From Nonomuraea fuscirosea (GTDB lineage: Bacteria; Actinomycetota; Actinomycetes; Streptosporangiales; Streptosporangiaceae): DNA of 64,000 nucleotides. The position numbers and the translations under genes are program-made. Below, one piece after another: positions 54,873 through 63,864 of this stretch (position 1 is its first letter; each line of letters opens with the position of its first letter). Under the pieces are notes generated by a model, which did no database searches, had not been told where the DNA came from, and saw only the letters and a list, made by a program, of their open reading frames with translations. The DNA lies in NCBI RefSeq assembly GCF_003001935.1, contig NZ_PVNG01000007.1:186001-250000 (forward strand). Reading direction: 5' to 3'.

Positions 54873-57800
54873 GTGGACCTGCCCACGTACACGAACATCT
54901 GGCGGATCGAGAAGCGGCTCTACAAGCTGTACGACCTACGGCTGCCGATGCCGCTGCCGATCGTCTGGATCGGCGTGTTCGTCGGGGTGTTCGTTCCGTG
55001 GTCGCTCCTGCTGGTCCTGGTGGGCGTGCCGGTGGAGATGCCCTGGCATGTGCTGTTCCTGGTGCCGCCCGGGATCGTGACGTGGTTGTCCACCCGTCCC
55101 GTCATCGAGGGCAAGCGGCTCACCGAGCTGCTCGAATCCCAGCTCCGTTACCTGGGGCAGCCGAAGGCCTGGTACCGCCTGGCGCCCAGCTCCGAGCCCG
55201 AGGCCGTGACGTTCTCCGGGCGCGTGTGGCGTACGACGCCCGTACGGGCCAAGTCGAAGGGGCCGCGCAAGGCCCGCCATCCCCAGCGCAGGCGCGAGGG
55301 CGCCGCCGGGCCGCGCCAGGTGCGCCCCGCCGTCGCCGCCGCGGCGGCCGCGGCCGCGCAGGCGCCCGTCGCCGAGCCGACGACCGCGCGCACCGGCTGG
55401 GGCACCCGCCGCGGCACCGCCCCCGCCCTGAAGGCCCAGGTACGCCAGGCCGCTGCGGGCGCCCCCGGTTCCGGGCGGCCTCAGGAACGCTCGCTGCTGG
55501 GCGAGGCGGTGGGGGCTACGGCGCCGGTGCTGGGCGAACGCGAGCTCGTGATCGATCACCAGCCTGACTCCGCCTCCGAGCCCGCCTCCCGGGCTTCTGA
55601 AGCCGCGCCCCAGAACGGCACCGCCGGCGGAGGACGGGAGCACACGGCCGACCGGCGCACCGCCGCGCGGGCCGGGCGACGGTCCGATGACCGCCTCGAC
55701 GAACGGCCCGGCGAACACCCTGACGACCAGCTCGGCGAACGACCTGAGGCCTGGGACCGGCCTGAGCCGCGGAACCGCTTCGAGGTGGCGGGCCGGCCCG
55801 AGGCGGGGGACACGCGGGACCGGTTCGAGACGGGGGACCGGTTCGAGACGGGGGACCGGTTCGAGACGCGTGACCAGCCTGAGGCCCGGGACCGCCCCGC
55901 GGGACAGGACCGGTTCGCGGCCCGGGATCGTGCTGCGGGGCAGGACCGGTTCGAGGTGCGGGATCAGGCCGGGGCGCGGGGCGCGATGAGCGCCGAGGCG
56001 CTGGCGGCTCAGGAGGCCGCGGATCCGATCAGGACGGCGGAGAGCCGCAAGCCGGCCGCGGGCAAGCCCATCGACACCGAGGCGCTGCGCAGGCTGCGGC
56101 GGCTCGCGGCGAGCGCCGACGGCCCGATCGACGCGAGGGAACGGGCCGAGGCCGGTCCGCGTCCCGCGGGTGAGCGTCCCGAGGACGAGGTCGCCCGTGA
56201 CAAGCACAGGAAGGGTCAGCCGCCGCGGCTCGTCCCCGGGCTGGCGCTCTCGGGCGGCCAGGGTGTCTGGCCACCGCTCGACCCCGACGCCAAGCCGGTA
56301 CCCCGCCCCAGCGCCCGCAAGGACGAGACGCACGAGGACCTCCGCGCGGACCTCCCGCGTGGCACCACCCCCCGAACACCCACCGACCTTCGACAGGACG
56401 CCGAGGCAACCGGCGCACCGGCCGAAACGCCGGAGAGCCGCCACGTGCGCCCCGTGCGAGACCTGTCCGAGGCCCGCGACGCGCGCCTCGACCGGCAGGC
56501 GTCCGAGACCCGTGAGGCTCGGCCTGTGCGGGAGGCGTCCGACGTCGGTGACGCGCGGCCCGTGCGGGAGCGTGGTGAGGCAGAGGTCGCGGGAGAGACG
56601 GCCGGCGTGCCGGATCAGGCTGCCGGCCAGGAGCCGGGCACGGCCGGAGCGCATGGGCCCGACGCCGCCGACGTGAGCGACGCCACCGAAGCGGCGGCAC
56701 CCGGGTCCGAAGTGCCCGTGTCCAAGGCGGCAAGGCCCAAGGCGACCCGATCCAGGACGCCCGGGCCCAAGGCGACCCGATCCAAGGCGGCTGAATCTGA
56801 GGCGGTCGAGTTCGAGGCGGCCAAGCTTGAGGCACCTGCGTCCGAAGGGACCGGGTCTGAGGCGGTCGGGTCTGAGGCGGCCAAGTTTGAGGCACCCGCG
56901 CCCGAGGCACCCGCGTCCGAGGCGACCGGATCCGAGGCGAACGGATCCGAGGCGAACGGATCCGAGGCGAACGGATCCGAGGCGAACGGATCCGAGGTGG
57001 CCGAACTTGAGGCACGCGGGTCCGAGGCAGCCGGGCTTGAGGGGCGCGGGTCCGAGGGGGTCGGGGCCGACGGGGCCGGGCCGGGTGACGCGCATACGGC
57101 CGCAGACGGCTCTGAGAGGCACGCAGACGACCGCACGGCCCCGGTGGCCGGTCAACGTACCGCACCGGTATCGGGCGATCGTGAGGCCGGTCGTGAGCGC
57201 GTGCCGGCTCAGGAGCGTGAAGACGTCCGCGAACGGGAGGCGTCCCGGGAGCGGGTGACGGCGAGAGAGCGGGAGGCCGCGAGGGAGCGGCAGGCGGTCA
57301 GGGAACGGGAGGCGGTGGCCGCGGCGGGCCGGGAGGCGGCCGCGGCGGCGCGTGGTGGGGGTGCGGCGCGACCTAGCGGTGAGGGCAGTGGAGAGATCGG
57401 GGCCGTGCCTGTTCCGCGCCCGGGTGAGGGCCGGGTGCGACGGGTCGAGTCCGTCGTGGGGCGCGACTCGGGCGGCTGGCGGCGCATCGCTCAGGTCGTC
57501 GTCGGCGGCGGCGGGGTGCGGACCGACGGGTCCGAGATCGACGAGGCCAGGGCCAGGGGCGTGTTCGCGGGCAGCCGCAGGGTCGTCGTGCTGGGCTGCA
57601 CCGGCGGCGCGGGCCAGAGCACGACGGCGCTCATGCTGGGTCACGCCTTCGCCCAATACCGCGACGACCGGGTCGTGGCCGTGGACGCCAGCACCGGCGG
57701 CGGCACGCTGACCAGCAAGATCCAGCCGGAGACCCCCGAGACCCTGACGTCGTTGCTGTCGGGGCTCGACCGGGTCAGCGGCTATCTCACGATGCGGGGT

Positions 57801-58388
57801 TACACCACGCGGACCGCCTCGGGCCTCGAGGTGATCAGCGCGGATTCCGACGCGGGCGCCGAGCAGCGGCTCGCGGACAGGTCCTTCTTCTCCGACCACC
57901 GGCTCGGCGAATCCATGCGCCTGCTCGACCGCCACTACAAGCTGGCCGTCATCGACCCGGCCGCCGCCCTGGCGGCCCGGTTGCTGCCGTACGCGGACCA
58001 GCTCGTGCTGGTGGTCCCGGCGAGCGAGGAGGCGCCGGAGGCGGTGGCGATGACGTACGAGTGGCTCGACGGGCACGGCTGCGCGGAGCTGCGCAGGCGG
58101 GCGGTGATGGTGGTCAACGGCGTGAGCAGGCGTTCGATGACCGACGTCGAGCAGGCGGAGGCGGTGGCCAGAGGCAGGTGCCGGGCCATCGTCAGGGTCC
58201 CCTGGGAGGACGGCCTGGCGCCAGGCGGCGCGGAGGTCGTCGATCCCGGGCAGTTGCGCGCGGCCGGGCGGCGGGCGTACCTCGCTCTCGCCGGTGTCGT
58301 GGTCGCAGGTTTCGCGGCACAGTCCGTACGACCGAGCGAAGAGGAGTTGGCGAGTGACCCCCCGGGCACGAGAATCGGTGAGCGATAA
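54873..58388 (+). CDS. TcpE-like membrane domain fused to a long linker and a P-loop (MinD/ParA-like) domain
   Basis: 1171 residues. N-terminal TcpE-type domain (1-110) with two membrane segments (about 30-50 and 55-75) and YTNIWRIEKRLYKLYDLRLP. Residues about 130-870 are disordered, with RFETGD repeats and later SEANG repeats. C-terminal MinD/ParA-like domain (about 900-1140) has the loop LGCTGGAGQSTT: both Walker lysines of the usual KGGxGKT are replaced (T and Q), so nucleotide binding is doubtful or altered. It keeps VDA and VIDPA. GTG 54873 has GAGGAGG. I see no precedent I can name for this exact fusion. Confidence 0.7.
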   Translation: MDLPTYTNIWRIEKRLYKLYDLRLPMPLPIVWIGVFVGVFVPWSLLLVLVGVPVEMPWHVLFLVPPGIVTWLSTRPVIEGKRLTELLESQLRYLGQPKAWYRLAPSSEPEAVTFSGRVWRTTPVRAKSKGPRKARHPQRRREGAAGPRQVRPAVAAAAAAAAQAPVAEPTTARTGWGTRRGTAPALKAQVRQAAAGAPGSGRPQERSLLGEAVGATAPVLGERELVIDHQPDSASEPASRASEAAPQNGTAGGGREHTADRRTAARAGRRSDDRLDERPGEHPDDQLGERPEAWDRPEPRNRFEVAGRPEAGDTRDRFETGDRFETGDRFETRDQPEARDRPAGQDRFAARDRAAGQDRFEVRDQAGARGAMSAEALAAQEAADPIRTAESRKPAAGKPIDTEALRRLRRLAASADGPIDARERAEAGPRPAGERPEDEVARDKHRKGQPPRLVPGLALSGGQGVWPPLDPDAKPVPRPSARKDETHEDLRADLPRGTTPRTPTDLRQDAEATGAPAETPESRHVRPVRDLSEARDARLDRQASETREARPVREASDVGDARPVRERGEAEVAGETAGVPDQAAGQEPGTAGAHGPDAADVSDATEAAAPGSEVPVSKAARPKATRSRTPGPKATRSKAAESEAVEFEAAKLEAPASEGTGSEAVGSEAAKFEAPAPEAPASEATGSEANGSEANGSEANGSEANGSEVAELEARGSEAAGLEGRGSEGVGADGAGPGDAHTAADGSERHADDRTAPVAGQRTAPVSGDREAGRERVPAQEREDVREREASRERVTAREREAARERQAVREREAVAAAGREAAAAARGGGAARPSGEGSGEIGAVPVPRPGEGRVRRVESVVGRDSGGWRRIAQVVVGGGGVRTDGSEIDEARARGVFAGSRRVVVLGCTGGAGQSTTALMLGHAFAQYRDDRVVAVDASTGGGTLTSKIQPETPETLTSLLSGLDRVSGYLTMRGYTTRTASGLEVISADSDAGAEQRLADRSFFSDHRLGESMRLLDRHYKLAVIDPAAALAARLLPYADQLVLVVPASEEAPEAVAMTYEWLDGHGCAELRRRAVMVVNGVSRRSMTDVEQAEAVARGRCRAIVRVPWEDGLAPGGAEVVDPGQLRAAGRRAYLALAGVVVAGFAAQSVRPSEEELASDPPGTRIGER
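55818..55871 (+). repeat. Three 18-bp repeats in the linker
   Basis: Three tandem copies of GACCGGTTCGAGACGGGG (last degenerate), in frame, encoding D-R-F-E-T-G. Confidence 0.85.
56928..57000 (+). repeat. 15-bp repeats in the linker
   Basis: Four exact copies of GGATCCGAGGCGAAC (56928-56987) and a partial fifth, encoding G-S-E-A-N; each carries a BamHI site. In frame, so length can vary. Confidence 0.85.
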
Positions 58389-58435
58389 GTGAACAAGCGA
58401 GCAGGTCTGGCCCGTTCATGCGCCGAGGGGGCGGC

Positions 58436-60913
58436 ATGAGCAGGGCATCCCGAGCGCACCAGCGCCTCGCGGTCCGCTACTTCGACGACCGCATCCTGCT
58501 CACGGACACCAGCGCATGGGCGTATTTCCGGCTCCCGACGGTCAGCTACGAGTTCGTCACCCCCGAGGAACGCGAGGCGCTGGCCACCAACATCACGATC
58601 GCGCTGGCCGCGATCAGGATGCCCGACGCCGAGGTCCACCTGAGGGTCGCGCACCGCACGTACCCGGCGGCGGAGTGGGCCATGGCGCTCAATGCCACGT
58701 CCGACGAGGGGCCTGGCTGGCGCGACTATTTGGAGGAGATGTACCGGCACGTCTGGGCCAAGGACTTCTGGTCGAAGGAGGTCTACCTGGGCGTGCGGCT
58801 CGGCCCGCGCGGCAAGCAGCTCGGCAGCGGCGTGCTGGCCCAGCTCCTCGGCTTCTACCAGAAGACCGAGAAGGTGCTGGGGATGGACGACGACCACGTA
58901 CCCGACAGCGAGATCGGGCGCTGGACGGAGCAGGCGGAACGGCTCGGGCGAGCACTCGCGTCGAGTGCCCTCTACGCCCGTCACGCCACCTCCGTCGAGG
59001 TGGCGTGGCTGTTCCAGCACTCGGCCGCGGGCGCGCTCGGCGACCCGCCGCCGTCGGCCAGCCCGCGCAGGCGCTGGGGCAAGGGCGAGATCGAGTCGCT
59101 GGTCGAGGGCGAGATCCACAACGGCAGGTCGTTGCTGCGGATCGTGCAGCCGCAGGGCGACTCCTACGTGGCGCATCTGTCGTTCGCGCGCTTCCCCGAC
59201 CTGATGCCCTTCCCCGACGGGGAGCCGTGGCTGCACTTCGCCGACCAGCTGCCGTTCCCGGTGGAGATCTCCTCGCGGATGCGGCTGATCCCGCCGGTGA
59301 AGGCGTCGAAGGACGTGGCGCGCAAGCTGGCGCACGCCCGCGACATGGACCACCACATCCGCGAGGCGGGCGCGGAGGCGCCGCTGGCGCTGGCCGAGCA
59401 GATCGACGCGGCCCGCATGCTGGAGCACGGCATCACCAAGGAACGGCTGCCCTTCGTGTACGGCTGGCACCGCCTGATCGTCTCGGCCCCGACCGAGGAC
59501 ATCTGCGTGCAGCGAGTGGAGGCGGTGGTCGAGCACTACCGCGACATGGGCATCGACGTGGTCAACTCGACCGGCGACCAGTTCTCGCTGTTCCGCGAGA
59601 CGCTGCCGGGCGAGAAGGTGGGCGTCAACGCCTACGCCCAGCGCCAGCCGCTGCGCACGATCGCCGGCGGCATGGCCACGGCGACCGTCGATCTCGGCGA
59701 CCGGCTGGGGGAGGGCACCGAGGGCTGGCTGGGCCCGTACATCGGCGAGACCGTGGGCAGGGCGCGCAGCATCGTGCACTTCGACCCGCTGGTGGCGGCC
59801 ATGCGCAACCGGCCGACCGCCATCGCGATCACCGGCGAGCCCGGCGGCGGCAAGACCACGCTGGCGCTGCTGATGATCTACCAGATGGCGCTGCGCGGCG
59901 TGACGGTCGCGGTGATCGACCCGAAGGGGGACGCGGAGTCGCTGGTACGGCTGCTGGAGAAGCGGGGCCGCAAGGCCCGCGTCATCCCGCTCGGCTCGGC
60001 GGCCCCCGGGCTGCTCGACCCGTTCTCGTTCGGCGACGACATCGCGGCGAAGAAGACCATGGCCACCGAGACGCTGCGGCTGCTGCTGCCGCGCATGTCG
60101 GAGGAGCGCGAGTCGGCGATGATCCAGGCGGTGGCGGCCGTGTCGAACGGCGCGGACCCCTCGCTCGGCAAGGTCGTGGACTTCCTGGAGCAGGCCGAGG
60201 ACGCGGCGTCGAAGAACCTCGGCGCGGTGCTGCGCTCGATGTCGGAGATGCACCTGGCCCGGCTGTGCTTCGACCCGTCCGGCGGCGACCAGATCGACAG
60301 CGAGGGCTGGACGACCGTGTTCACGCTCGGCGGGCTGACGCTGCCCGACGTGGCCACGGGCCGGGAGGACTACTCCTACGAGCAGCGGCTGTCGGTCGCG
60401 CTGCTCTACCTGGTGTCGCAGTTCGCGCGCAGGCTGATGAACGGCCTCGACCGGCGCGCCCCCAAGGCGATCTTCCTGGACGAGGCGTGGGCGATCACCT
60501 CCACGCCCGAGGGCGCCAAGCTGGTGCCCGAGGTCAGCAGGATGGGCCGTTCCCGCAACACCGCTCTGGTGCTGGTCTCGCAGAACGCGGGAGACCTGCT
60601 GAACGAGCAGGTGACCAACTGCCTGTCGTCCGTCTTCGCGTTCAGGTCCACCGAGAGGGTGGAGGTGGACCACGTCATGTCCCTGCTCGGGGTGGAGCCG
60701 TCGGAGGAGCACAAGGCCGTGCTCCGTTCCCTGGGCAACGGCGAATGCGTATTCCGTGATCTGGATGGCAGGGCGGGGCGTATGGGCGTAGACCTGATCT
60801 CCGAGGAACTTCTCCGCTGGCTCGACACGAACCCGACACACGACAAACCCGGCGGCACGGGGCATGATGATCTTCAGGGGGGCGTGGGCAGGGCGCAGGA
60901 GGTACGGTCATGA
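58436..60913 (+). CDS. VirB4/TraC-like ATPase of the conjugation-type operon
   Basis: 825 residues. N-terminal VirB4-like domain (1-400), then a RecA-type ATPase with Walker A TGEPGGGKTTLALL (about 465) and Walker B KAIFLDEAWAI (about 680). Also RSRNTALVLVSQN, typical of VirB4/TraC motors. Powers substrate or pilus assembly at the inner membrane. ATG 58436 (GAGGGG upstream). The next gene overlaps by four bases. Confidence 0.85.
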   Translation: MSRASRAHQRLAVRYFDDRILLTDTSAWAYFRLPTVSYEFVTPEEREALATNITIALAAIRMPDAEVHLRVAHRTYPAAEWAMALNATSDEGPGWRDYLEEMYRHVWAKDFWSKEVYLGVRLGPRGKQLGSGVLAQLLGFYQKTEKVLGMDDDHVPDSEIGRWTEQAERLGRALASSALYARHATSVEVAWLFQHSAAGALGDPPPSASPRRRWGKGEIESLVEGEIHNGRSLLRIVQPQGDSYVAHLSFARFPDLMPFPDGEPWLHFADQLPFPVEISSRMRLIPPVKASKDVARKLAHARDMDHHIREAGAEAPLALAEQIDAARMLEHGITKERLPFVYGWHRLIVSAPTEDICVQRVEAVVEHYRDMGIDVVNSTGDQFSLFRETLPGEKVGVNAYAQRQPLRTIAGGMATATVDLGDRLGEGTEGWLGPYIGETVGRARSIVHFDPLVAAMRNRPTAIAITGEPGGGKTTLALLMIYQMALRGVTVAVIDPKGDAESLVRLLEKRGRKARVIPLGSAAPGLLDPFSFGDDIAAKKTMATETLRLLLPRMSEERESAMIQAVAAVSNGADPSLGKVVDFLEQAEDAASKNLGAVLRSMSEMHLARLCFDPSGGDQIDSEGWTTVFTLGGLTLPDVATGREDYSYEQRLSVALLYLVSQFARRLMNGLDRRAPKAIFLDEAWAITSTPEGAKLVPEVSRMGRSRNTALVLVSQNAGDLLNEQVTNCLSSVFAFRSTERVEVDHVMSLLGVEPSEEHKAVLRSLGNGECVFRDLDGRAGRMGVDLISEELLRWLDTNPTHDKPGGTGHDDLQGGVGRAQEVRS

Positions 60914-63234
60914 AGATCCGGCTATCCCGACGACTCGCGCTGGCTCTCGCGCTCGTCACCGGCATCCTCGTGGTGCCGCTCGTCCTGGGCGCGACGTCCA
61001 CGCCGGTCGCCGCCGCCCCCTGTGACCTGTCGGGACCGCTGTCGCCCGAGATGGTGGGCAGCGGCACCGACGGGCTGATCCAGCCGCCCGCGCCGCAGGC
61101 CGGCACCCCGGCGGCGACCACCAACTACGCCCAGTTCGGGATGAGCGGGCAGTTCTGGCACACGCACGAGCTGACCTGCTCCGACTACGTGGCCGTGCTC
61201 GGCAACATGTGGGCCAACGGCATCTTCACCGCGGCCAAGGCCGTCGACCGGCTGACGATCACCACGTACCAGGCGGCGGCGACGGAAGGACCGCTCCAGG
61301 CGATCAAGGACGTGGTCGACGACATCGTCACGCGCCTGGCCGACGCCGTCTACTGGGACTTCCTCCAGCCGATCGTCATCCTCGGCGCCATCTGGCTGGC
61401 CTGGTACGGCCTGATCCGCAAGCGGGCCACCACGACCGCGGAAGGCGTCATCTGGATGGTGCTGGCGGTCACGGTGGCGGTGTGGTTCTTCAGCCGGCCC
61501 GGCGACTTCACCGGCCTGGGCAAGGTCGTCACCGACAAGACCGGCGAAGTGGTCAACTCCGCCTTCTCCGGCCTGCCGGGCGCGGGCGGCGCGTCCTGCC
61601 TGCCGCCGCCCGGCGGCGGCGAGAGCCCGAAGGTGCAGGCGGGCGGCTACGCCCAGACCGGCACGCCCGGGGTCGACCAGAACGCCGACGCGCTGTGGTC
61701 CACGCTGGTCTGCAAGCCGTGGCTGGTGGGCCTGTTCGGCACCGCCGACCCGCAGCAGCCGATCGTGCGCGACTGGGGCCGCAAGGTGCTGGAGATGCAG
61801 TCCGTCCCGCAGGCGGTGGCTGGGCAACCGGCGCCCGACGTGGGAGCCCGCCAGTCGGAGTACGCGGCGCTCGGCGACAAGCTCAGGAACGACCCCCGCT
61901 ACGCCACCTTCTCCGGCCGCGACTGGTCCAACCGGCTCGGCGTGGCCGTCGGCGCGTTCATCGCCGCCCTGGTGGCGGGCCTGCTCATCTTCCTGGTGGC
62001 GGTGTCGCTGCTGGTGCTGAAGGTGGGCTTCCTGCTCCTGCTCATCCTGGGGCCGATCTTCCTGCTGATCGGCGTCCATCCGGGCAGCGGGCGGATCGTC
62101 GCCCTGCGCTGGGTGGAGATGCTCATCGGCACGCTGCTGAGACAGGCCGTGCTGACGATCGTGCTCAGCGTCCTGGTGTACGGGTACGCGCTCATCATCT
62201 CCACGGCCATGCCCTGGGGCATGCAGGTGCTGTTCATGGCCCTGCTGACGATCGCGGTGTTCTTCTACCGCCGCCCGTTCCAGCACCTGTTCGCCTCCAT
62301 GAGCGGGCACACGGTCACCACCCGCATGCTCGGCGAGGCGGCGAGTTCGTCGGTGCTTGAGCGGTCGGCGGGCGTGCTGCCGCCGGTGGCGTCGGCCAGG
62401 ATCGGCCGCTGGGGTCTGCGCAAGGCCGAGCCGCTGATCAGGGCGGCCGGTGCGGCCAACCCGGCGGGCGCGGCGGCCACGGCCGCGGCCGGCGGCCAGG
62501 TCAGGATGCGCGGCGAGGAGGGCGAAGGCGCCGCGTCCGGCACCAGGATCCCGGCCACGGCGGCTCCGCTCGACACCGACCCGCAGGGCGGCAGGGCGGC
62601 CGGGCGGGGCACGCCCGAGCCGCGCAGGGGCACCGCGCCCCCGCTCAACCTGGGCACCTCCGCGCCTCAGCGCGGGCCCGCGGCCGGCGGTCCCCGGGTC
62701 GGCGGCGGGGCCGCGGCCTCCACCGGCGCGGCCTCGGCGGCCTCGTCGGGCTCCTCCGGCGGCTGGTTCGGCGGGGCGTCCGGCGGTGGCTGGGCGCGGC
62801 GCGGCGGTTCGGCGGGCGGTTCATCTGGTGGGTCACGATCCGGCGGCTCGCGCTTCGGCGGGTCCGGCGGGTCACGGTCCGGCGGGTCGCGGTTCGGCGG
62901 CTCGGGCGGGTCCCGTACGGGCGGCTCCCGCTCGCGCGGCTCCGGCGGCCTCTTCGGCGGTTCAGGCGGTTCAGGCGGGTCCGGCGGGTCGGGCGGCTCA
63001 GGTGGCGGGCTGTTCGGCGGCGGGTCCCGCAACGGCTCGCGTTCGGGCAACGGCTCGCGCTCCGGCGGCGGGACGTCGCCGGGACCGCGGATCTTCGGCT
63101 CGGGCGAGTCGTCGTCCCGCGCCTCCGAGGCGCCCCCGCTGTGGCTGCGCAGCAGCGGCAACGGCGGCGGCTCCGGGGGCGACAGCCCCGACGTGCCCTT
63201 CTGGCTCAAGCCGAACAACTCCGACAAGGACTAG
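60910..63234 (+). CDS. Polytopic VirB6/TrbL-like membrane protein with Gly/Ser tail
   Basis: 774 residues. Signal segment (about 10-34), about seven more membrane segments in two groups (about 150-195 and 335-460), and a Gly/Ser-rich C-terminal tail (about 520-770) of GGSRSGGSRFGG type. In layout like VirB6/TrbL or TcpH, the channel subunit of conjugation systems. ATG 60910 overlaps the ATPase stop. Confidence 0.75.
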   Translation: MKIRLSRRLALALALVTGILVVPLVLGATSTPVAAAPCDLSGPLSPEMVGSGTDGLIQPPAPQAGTPAATTNYAQFGMSGQFWHTHELTCSDYVAVLGNMWANGIFTAAKAVDRLTITTYQAAATEGPLQAIKDVVDDIVTRLADAVYWDFLQPIVILGAIWLAWYGLIRKRATTTAEGVIWMVLAVTVAVWFFSRPGDFTGLGKVVTDKTGEVVNSAFSGLPGAGGASCLPPPGGGESPKVQAGGYAQTGTPGVDQNADALWSTLVCKPWLVGLFGTADPQQPIVRDWGRKVLEMQSVPQAVAGQPAPDVGARQSEYAALGDKLRNDPRYATFSGRDWSNRLGVAVGAFIAALVAGLLIFLVAVSLLVLKVGFLLLLILGPIFLLIGVHPGSGRIVALRWVEMLIGTLLRQAVLTIVLSVLVYGYALIISTAMPWGMQVLFMALLTIAVFFYRRPFQHLFASMSGHTVTTRMLGEAASSSVLERSAGVLPPVASARIGRWGLRKAEPLIRAAGAANPAGAAATAAAGGQVRMRGEEGEGAASGTRIPATAAPLDTDPQGGRAAGRGTPEPRRGTAPPLNLGTSAPQRGPAAGGPRVGGGAAASTGAASAASSGSSGGWFGGASGGGWARRGGSAGGSSGGSRSGGSRFGGSGGSRSGGSRFGGSGGSRTGGSRSRGSGGLFGGSGGSGGSGGSGGSGGGLFGGGSRNGSRSGNGSRSGGGTSPGPRIFGSGESSSRASEAPPLWLRSSGNGGGSGGDSPDVPFWLKPNNSDKD

Positions 63235-63237
63235 AAC

Positions 63238-63864
63238 ATGGCGCAGGCAGGTGACAGGCGGGGGGTGGCCTTCGCCGCCATCGTCGTGGTCATCGCGGCG
63301 GTCGGCATCTACCTGACGATGTGGCCCGACTCCTCGGAGGAGACCCCTGAACGGCCGGAGGCGGCCAGGGCCACCAGTTCCGCCGTGGTGACGAGCACGC
63401 CGCTGGCCACCGCGAGCGCCGCGCCGTTCGACGTGTACGCGTACCTGCCGATGAAGAAGGAGCAACTGGCGGCGGCGGCCGACGTGGCCACCCGGTTCAC
63501 CGCCGCCTACGGCACCTTCCGCTTCGACGAGGACCCCGCGGCCTACGCGGGCCGGCTCAAGGCGTACACCACGGCCGAGCTCGGCGACACCCTGACCAGG
63601 ACGATGACCTCGGCGGGCACCGTCGAGACGAACAAGAACGACCAGATCGTCTCCACGGCCACGGCCGCGCTCAAGGAGATCAGGCAGGTCGACAAGAGCT
63701 CCATCGTCTTCGTGGTCACCGCGAACCGGCAGGTCACGGCCACCAGTGGGAACAAGCTGGTCAGCGAGGAGTTCGCGGTGACGGTGGCCCAGTCGGGGGC
63801 CGACTGGCGGGTCTACGACATCCTGCCCGCCGCGGACGGCCAGGACGGAGATCCCCCCTGGTGA
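63238..63864 (+). CDS. Small membrane-anchored protein, likely NTF2-like
   Basis: 208 residues. One membrane segment (about 9-28), a Ser/Thr/Ala linker, then an extracytoplasmic domain (about 75-205) with AADVATRFTAAYGTFRFDEDPAAYAGRL, similar in type to VirB8/TcpC C-terminal domains. ATG 63238, four bases after the previous stop. Confidence 0.7.
   Translation: MAQAGDRRGVAFAAIVVVIAAVGIYLTMWPDSSEETPERPEAARATSSAVVTSTPLATASAAPFDVYAYLPMKKEQLAAAADVATRFTAAYGTFRFDEDPAAYAGRLKAYTTAELGDTLTRTMTSAGTVETNKNDQIVSTATAALKEIRQVDKSSIVFVVTANRQVTATSGNKLVSEEFAVTVAQSGADWRVYDILPAADGQDGDPPW

Noticed and set aside
57935-60865. 976-codon minus-strand frame across the VirB4-like gene
   Set aside because: Shadow of a strongly supported ATPase gene; composition dominated by Arg/His/Asp/Val from antisense GC codons.
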